Source: Ophiosphaerella korrae
Taxonomy: Eukaryota; Ascomycota; Dothideomycetes; Pleosporales; Phaeosphaeriaceae
Assembly (NCBI GenBank): GCA_028456385.1
Contig: JALNQF010000376.1
Coordinates: 1-38,802, forward strand
Length of the DNA stretch: 38,802 nt
Direction of reading: 5' to 3'
Shown: one piece after another, positions 33,101-38,802 of the stretch
Position numbering within the stretch: position 1 is the first letter of the stretch
Layout of the letters: each line of letters starts with the position of its first letter
Notes under the pieces: generated by a model
The model's input: the letters and a program-made list of their open reading frames with translations, nothing else
The model's database searches: none
What the model was told of the DNA's origin: nothing
Program-made: the position numbers and the translations under genes

Positions 33101-35690
33101 TTAGCTTTTAATATATCTTTCTTAGAGTAAGTAATTTTTTTTATTTTCTAGTTAATTGTTTAGTTAGTTATTTATAACTATAGTATTCTTAGTATAATTT
33201 CTTGTTTATTATTAGTTGTTATTATATCTATAGCTTTATTTTTAACTTGTAGTCTTTCTAATTTTAAAGTATAAGGTACTATTTAAAACTATATAGGTTC
33301 CTAGAATAGTTTTCCTTTAATTATACTAAGTTATTAAAGGTATTTCTTTAGTATATAGTTTATTTCTTAGTTTTCTATAAACTTTTTAAATATAAAGTTC
33401 TTTATAGCTCTACTATTAATTATTAATTATACTTTCTTTTTTTAGTATATTCTTATTTTTATAATATGTAGTCTTCTTATACTTTATAGTTTTTCTTACT
33501 TAGGTTTTTTTTTAAATTATCTAATTTTTTAAAGCTATTATTATATTTTACGTTTATAGTTTTTATATTTTAGATATTTATTATATATATACTTATAGTA
33601 TAGTTTTCTTTAGATATATTCTTTGAATAGTTTTAAGCCTAGTTAGATTACTATATATTTTTTATTAAGTATTCTAACTATTTCTTAGCTTTAGGTATCT
33701 TTTCTTATAATTATATTTATATAGTTATAACCTTTACTTTATATTAGCTATATATAGTTATATACTTTAGATTCTCTATATATATAGTAATTTGTATTTA
33801 GGTATAATATCTATAATATTTAATATATACTAGATATTCTAGATCTATTCTTTTATTATCTCCTAGCTAGTATTTATCTTTTCTAGGTATTATAGTTATT
33901 AGAATATAGTATACTATTAGTACTCTTAGTATATAGGCTTTATTAATCTATTATATTTTTTTTATAAGGTATTACTATTCTTTTTATATAGGCGTTCTTC
34001 TTACTATAATTATATATTACTCTATCTATTATTAGAATATTATAAACTTTATTACCTTAAGATTATATTCTTTCTAGTCTTTATGTACTTTCTCTATACT
34101 TATAACTAGTAAGTATTTCTAAATAAACTTCTATTCTTTATTTTATTCTTTTATATCTATATTTATATAGCTATTATAGCTATATATCTTAAACTAAGTA
34201 TATTCTATATCTTTTATATTAATTTATTTTTACTTTCTTACTATTCTTTAGAGAGAGATATAGTAGTCTCTTTATTTAGTACTAGTCTTTTAGCTTAGAT
34301 TAATAGAATCTAGAGTTTTTCTCTTTCTAAGTCTTCTATTAGTAAGTCTATTATATATACTATATCTTTTAGCTATACTTTTATTCTATTTTCTTTTATT
34401 ACTACTACGCTATTTTTCTATAAAAACTATCCTATTTTCTATTTACTAGAAAGATATATATAGTAGTTATCTTTATAATAAAAGGTCTTGTAGAGTATTA
34501 TATATTATAGTTCTTTACTTCTAGCTACTTTCTTTTAAGATTTAGCTTTTACTTTTAGTACTTCTTTCTTACTTTTAGTTATTTTTATCTAAGCTTTTTT
34601 ATCTTTCTTAAAGTCTTTACTTCTATAGTCTTTTATAAAGTATTTTAGCTTTCTATATTTATAATATACTACATCCTTTCTTTATTTTAACTAATAATCT
34701 TTTTAGTAGTAGCTTTTCTTACTATAGCTAATGTACGTAAAGTCTTTACTTTTCTTCTTTTTTTTATCCTTATTAGCGTTAAGGATTATAAGGTCTCTAG
34801 TATCTTAGTTTCTAAATTATCTTCTATATTTGTTTTTCTTCTATTTTTAAAGATTATTATTAATTTATATTACCTATTATTTTAGAGCTTCTAGTATCTT
34901 TAGTTTTACTATATATATTATTTTATATTAGATTTTTAAATTTAACTGTTATTTAAATTATAATATTAAAGATACCTTATTCTATTCTATATTTTATAAT
35001 AGTTATTTAAATTATAATATATATATAGAAATACTCTTATATTATATAAGCTTCTTAAGCTTTTCTTTAACTTATTAAGTAATATATATATCTCTAAATA
35101 CTACTTTTATTTATTTAGTAAAGTATTTATAACTTCTAAAGATAACTCTAGTTTTATCCTTTTATATTCTTAGAGTATATATTATATAATTTATCTAGTT
35201 AGATTTAAACTATCTTATTATATCTTTATTAAAGTATATTCTTATATATATTACTTTTTTATCTTCTTTATTAAAGTATAGTACTTAGCTATTAATTTAT
35301 AGTTATACTACTACTATAAAAGGTTTTAATTTCTCTTTTATTTTATTAAACTTTTTAAGTATAAGTATCTTTAGAAGTTTCTTTATTATACTTATTTCTA
35401 GCCTCTAAGTAATTTTTTCTATCTAGTTCTATCCTTTAATAATAGCTTTAATCTAGGCTTTATTTTATTTAGTAAAGTCTTAGAGTTCTTTATTTTATAT
35501 TTCTAAGGTTTTATTTACTAGTTTTATATCTTCTTTCTTAATGATTAAGTTATTTAGGTAGTTTTTAATTACTTTCTATATAGTATTATCTAATTTATAA
35601 CTACTTAAAAGTACTTTAACTTCTTTTTTAGTTAAACTTTCTATTATTATATTAGCTTAGACTATATACTACTTACGCTTTACTTCTTTT
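30165..35690 (-). pseudogene. gag-pol: Element H gag-pol polyprotein, RIP-inactivated
   Basis: Minus-strand order, from the right: gag with zinc knuckles at complement(34694-34735) and complement(34625-34666), all Cys/His read as Tyr or lost; protease site NSRA at complement(33406-33417); RT about 32250-32900 with YLDN at complement(32501-32512); RNase H about 31740-32100; integrase about 30700-31640; and a chromodomain-like end at about 30180-30350 with NYYLVKQIS and NFNYFKKLK. Length and order equal those of B. RIP is heavier than in B and many residues are changed. The + strand ORF at 32412-32636, starting at TTG, is only the complement of this RT and is not a gene. Confidence 0.9.
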
Positions 35691-35709
35691 AATAACTAAA
35701 TTAGTAAAG

Positions 35710-36153
35710 TATAATAAGTTTCTTATTATTAACTATAGTAACCTTTTAAAAGTATTAGTAAATTAAGAATTAATAATAAAAGCTTATAGTATAATTAGTA
35801 ATAACTATGAATAATAGTTAATTTATATATATAATATTAAGTATTAGTATTCTAGGTTAGAGATTATATTATTAATACTATCCTAATAATACGTATTTCG
35901 ATTAACTATATACTTATACCTTCTTAGTAACTTTATAACTTTTTATTTACTAAGATTATAAATTTTTAAATTTATTACGTATCTACTTTATAACTTTATA
36001 TTTACTAAGATTATAAATTTATAAATTTATTATATATCTCTATTATAGTTAGTTTCTTAATTAAGTTTATTTCTCTATAAGTTATATACGTTATTATCTT
36101 CTATAGTAAAGCTAATTAGCTCTATCTAATTTTTTCTTATTATCGTTATAATA
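35710..36153 (-). repeat. Element H 5' LTR
   Basis: 444 bp; on the minus strand from TATTATAACG to CTTATTATA. Contains two tandem units of the 54-bp type at about 35935-36045, with palindromic 'aaatttataaattt' cores. The 18-bp length difference from the 3' LTR lies within the tandem region or in small indels. Confidence 0.88.
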
Positions 36154-38689
36154 ACTTACTTCCTAGAAGCTCTCTACTATATATATAAAATAAGCTATAT
36201 TTTTTTTATACTTAATAGATAAACTTTATAAAGTATTCTAGAATTTATAAAGTATAAGTATTTTTATTTTATATTACCTTATATATAAAACTATTTAGAA
36301 ATAAAATACTATATATTTTAGCTTTTATAAGCTCTTCTATAACTTTATAAGTTTACTTAGCTTTAAATATAATACTTTTTACTTTATTACTATTAATAGT
36401 AGTAGATAGAAGTATACCTAATAGTAATATATTACTAGGTTCTAATATCTAGTTAAAAAATTCTATTTTAAGTATATTTACTTTTTTAGAAGTTTAATAA
36501 GTTCTTATAAAGTCTTCTTTAATATAGTTTTATTTTAATACTTTTTAAAAATAGGTATTTAAAGCTCTAGACTTCTAAATAGCTTAGATCTAAAGCTTTT
36601 ATTATAATATTAGTAATATTATATTATATAATACTTACTACTTTCTAATATAATTACTTTTTATATAATTAAGCTATTTTAAAAGCTTATATACTAGGTT
36701 TTCTTATTTTAGTTTATATTTAACTTTAAAATTAAACTTTATAAGCTCTTTTACTTAGTAAGCTTACTTAAAAAAAAGTTTTTTATTACTTATAAAGTAC
36801 TATAGATTATTATAATTAGAAAGTACTTAAATTATTAATAGAGTATATTTAAGATAGTATTACTATATTTTAAATATTTTAACTATAGTACTTAATTTCT
36901 TATTATATATATACTATCTTAAAAAAAGTCCTAAGAACTTCTTACTCTAAAATACTACTAGTTTCTAACTCTACTATTTAAAGCTAAAAAAGAATTACTA
37001 CTATAGTAAACTTTAATATATCTATTATAACTATTAAGTTTTTTATTAAGTTAAAGTACTATAAAACTAAAGAGTTTAAAATTTTCTTTTTTAGTTAAAC
37101 GAACGCTAATTAAGTATTATTAGGCTAGTTCTACAGTTTATACTAGTAAGTAAAGCTTTTTTTTATTTTCTTATATTTTACTTTAATTAGCTTACTTTTA
37201 AAACCTTACTAAGTTAGTAGTAAAGCTTATATAATAGTTATATAGTCTACTAAAAGCTTAACTATTTTAAAGTATTTATATATAAACTTTTTATAGAAGT
37301 TACTAAACTTAAAAAAAACTTAAATATCTTTATAGCTCTTTAGTTCTAGGTACTCTTTAATAGTTTTTATTCTTACTAAGTTTATTACTACTTTTTTTAG
37401 AGTAATAATATAGTTTAAAAACTTAACTATTATAGTATTAAAAGTATATTTACTTACTTTATAGTAGAGTTTCTATTTAAGAAGTTTATTTAGTACTTCT
37501 TTAATATAAGTAATATAATTTTCTTTATTTTTAGAGTATATAAAGATATTATCTAAATAGATAATATAGATATAGTTTACTAGCCCTCTAAGAGTATAGT
37601 AGATATAAGACTAAAAGGTTATAAGTATATTTACTAAACTAAATAGTATAATAAGATATTTAAAATAACTACATTTTATTTTAAATACTATCTTCTACTT
37701 TTTACCTTTTTTAATATATAGCTTATAATAGGTATTATAAAATTTAAGCTTTAAAAGCATTTTTACTTTAAATAGTTAATTTAATATTTTACTTATAAAA
37801 AAAATTAAGTATTTATCTTTAATTATAATTTTATTTAAGCCTTTATAGTTTATATAAAAATAATAAGTATAATTTAACTTTAATATAAAGAGAATTAGAG
37901 TACTTACTAAAGATTTACTTAAGTAGATCTATCTTTTCTTTTATACTATATTAAAGTATTCTTAAAAGATATTTAGAATCTTCTTACTTTTTTTAATTTC
38001 TATAGCGTAATTATATTCTCTATAAAGAATAAGTATTTTTATCTAATTTTTACTAAATATATACTACTTATAGTATAGCTCTTTTAAAATATATATTATT
38101 TCTTCTTTATTAAATATATTATATATATAATAGTAACTTTTTAAGCTATTATTAGAAGAAGTCTTAGCTTTCTTTACTAAGAGTTTTAACTATTTAAGAT
38201 CTTTATAATATATACTTACTACTACATTATATATTATTTCTTTTAGTAGCTATAATAGTAATAGTATATTCTTAATATAATATCTTATATAATTAATAAT
38301 TTTATTTATAGTATTTTTTTGCTAGAATAGACTTTACTTATAGTACTAGGTAATATCTATAATAGTATTTCTACTAGGTCTCTTTTATACTAATAGTTTA
38401 CTAAGCTCTTTTAATAGTAGCTTTATAGTAAACTAATAAATATTCTAAGAAACTATATTTTTTAGTTCTTTATTTAGTACTATATAAATAAGCCTATTAG
38501 AATAGAAAATATATCTTTATTCTCTGAGTATAATATTATTAAAAAGTTCTTAAGTACTTATTAAAGTTATTATTTTATCTTTTAACTCTTTTAGCTACTA
38601 TTAAAAAGTACTTAATAGAAATCTAATCTATAAGTTAACTTTTTTTAGCTATAAGTACTCTAAAATAAAGTTATAACTACTAAAGCTTT
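36154..38689 (-). pseudogene. pol: Element F: third Gypsy pol type (protease-RT-RNase H part), minus strand
   Basis: On the minus strand the frame shows a region before RT (about 38000-38500) and then RT (about 37250-37960), with YINYKGLNKIIIKD, then FKYLIILFSLVN, then YLDN at complement(37548-37559). The LKSYKDIQVFFKFSNFYKKFI block at its end is typical of Gypsy RT. An RNase H start (LIVIIDTLKFTI) lies near 37020. Beyond that, to 36154, the sequence no longer resembles RNase H or integrase, though a frame can still be followed, so there may be a rearrangement. It differs from both the A/B/G/H and the C pol. No LTR is visible. The element is cut by H on the left and by the window end on the right. 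Confidence 0.8.
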
Positions 38690-38802
38690 ATAAAGTAGAC
38701 TTTACGTAAGATAACTTAATAAAGTAGTTTTAATAATTAACTAAAAAGAGTAAATAGTAGATAAAGCTATCTAAGTAAGTACTAGGTATATATACCTAGT
38801 AG
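38690..38802 (-). repeat. 113-bp repeat, inverted copy of 22650-22762
   Basis: 108 of 113 bases match the left copy, and the five differences are transitions. Here it leads into F; in the other copy it leads into E. It may be the shared 5' end of one family, with E and F representing different parts of it, or a segment carried by rearrangement. Confidence 0.88.
38780..38801. repeat. 22-bp perfect palindrome at the right edge of the window
   Basis: 'tactaggtata' followed at once by its exact complement, with no loop. The counterpart at 22651-22672 has one C-to-T change. It may be part of a longer inverted structure continuing outside the window. Confidence 0.9.

Larger units (their letters stand above)
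28924..36153 (-). mobile_element. Element H: full-length Gypsy chromovirus, minus strand
   Basis: LTRs at 35710-36153 (5') and 28924-29557 (3', enlarged by a solo-LTR insertion) bound a complete gag-pol on the minus strand. Without the insert and its duplicated site the element is about 7.06 kb, the same as A and B. It belongs to the same superfamily but forms a diverged subfamily: pol is readily alignable, the extra 3' region less so, and the LTR is of the tandem-repeat subtype. The flanking bases (aagta left, actta right) do not form a target-site duplication, and the interrupted element G does not resume on the far side. Confidence 0.9.

Noticed and set aside
1..38802. Mitochondrial genome or a naturally AT-rich protist genome
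   Set aside because: Nuclear LTR retrotransposons with 5-bp duplications, strand-symmetric CpA/TpG loss, and LTR pairs differing by transitions point to RIP in a fungal nucleus. No mitochondrial genes were seen.
1..38802. TATA boxes and polyadenylation signals
   Set aside because: In sequence dominated by TpA such matches occur everywhere by chance, so none can be supported.

Overview
This window is a graveyard of LTR retrotransposons, with no intact gene. It most likely comes from the repeat-rich, AT-rich heterochromatin of a filamentous ascomycete fungus (Pezizomycotina). Two things point there. First, recognisable Ty3/Gypsy gag, protease, reverse transcriptase, RNase H, integrase and chromodomain sequences lie on both strands. 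Second, the base composition is that of repeat-induced point mutation (RIP): CpA and TpG are almost gone and TpA has replaced them, while CpT, CpC, CpG and ApG survive. As a result Gln and Trp codons became TAA/TAG, Cys became Tyr, catalytic Asp often became Asn, and ATG start codons are nearly absent. I saw no tRNA, rRNA, CRISPR array or host gene.

Layout, left to right. 1-302 is the 3' part of a Gypsy LTR with a 54-bp tandem repeat. 310-3388 is the pol of a chromodomain Gypsy ('X'). 3786-22648 is a second Gypsy family ('C'), split by insertions: element A (4966-19020, TSD AATAA) sits in its protease, and a solo LTR 'D' (21090-21457, TSD GAAAT) sits at the start of its integrase. Element A is itself split by element B (9378-16405, TSD CCTTT), a near-complete 7.0-kb copy of the same family. 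The nest is therefore B inside A inside C. Removing each insert plus one TSD copy restores the interrupted reading frame.

22650-25307 holds a 113-bp repeat followed by a long degraded gag-like frame ('E'). 25308-28923 is a truncated A-like element ('G', + strand) ending just after the RT active site. It abuts a full-length inverted relative ('H', - strand, 28924-36153). The 3' LTR of H carries a 167-bp solo LTR of an unrelated family (TSD TATAG). 36154-38802 is a minus-strand pol fragment ('F') whose outer end repeats the start of E in inverted orientation and closes with a 22-bp perfect palindrome.

A, B, G and H are one superfamily: gag with two CCHC knuckles, then protease, RT and RNase H, then (in A, B and H) integrase and chromodomain in one frame. 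A, B and H also keep an extra region of about 600 bp between the chromodomain and the 3' LTR. It is conserved across diverged copies and is the least explained part of the window. Chromodomains that bind methylated H3K9 would direct such elements into existing heterochromatin, which fits the repeated self-nesting. Element and letter names are local labels. Domain calls rest on reading translations by eye with stop codons read through; no database search was run.
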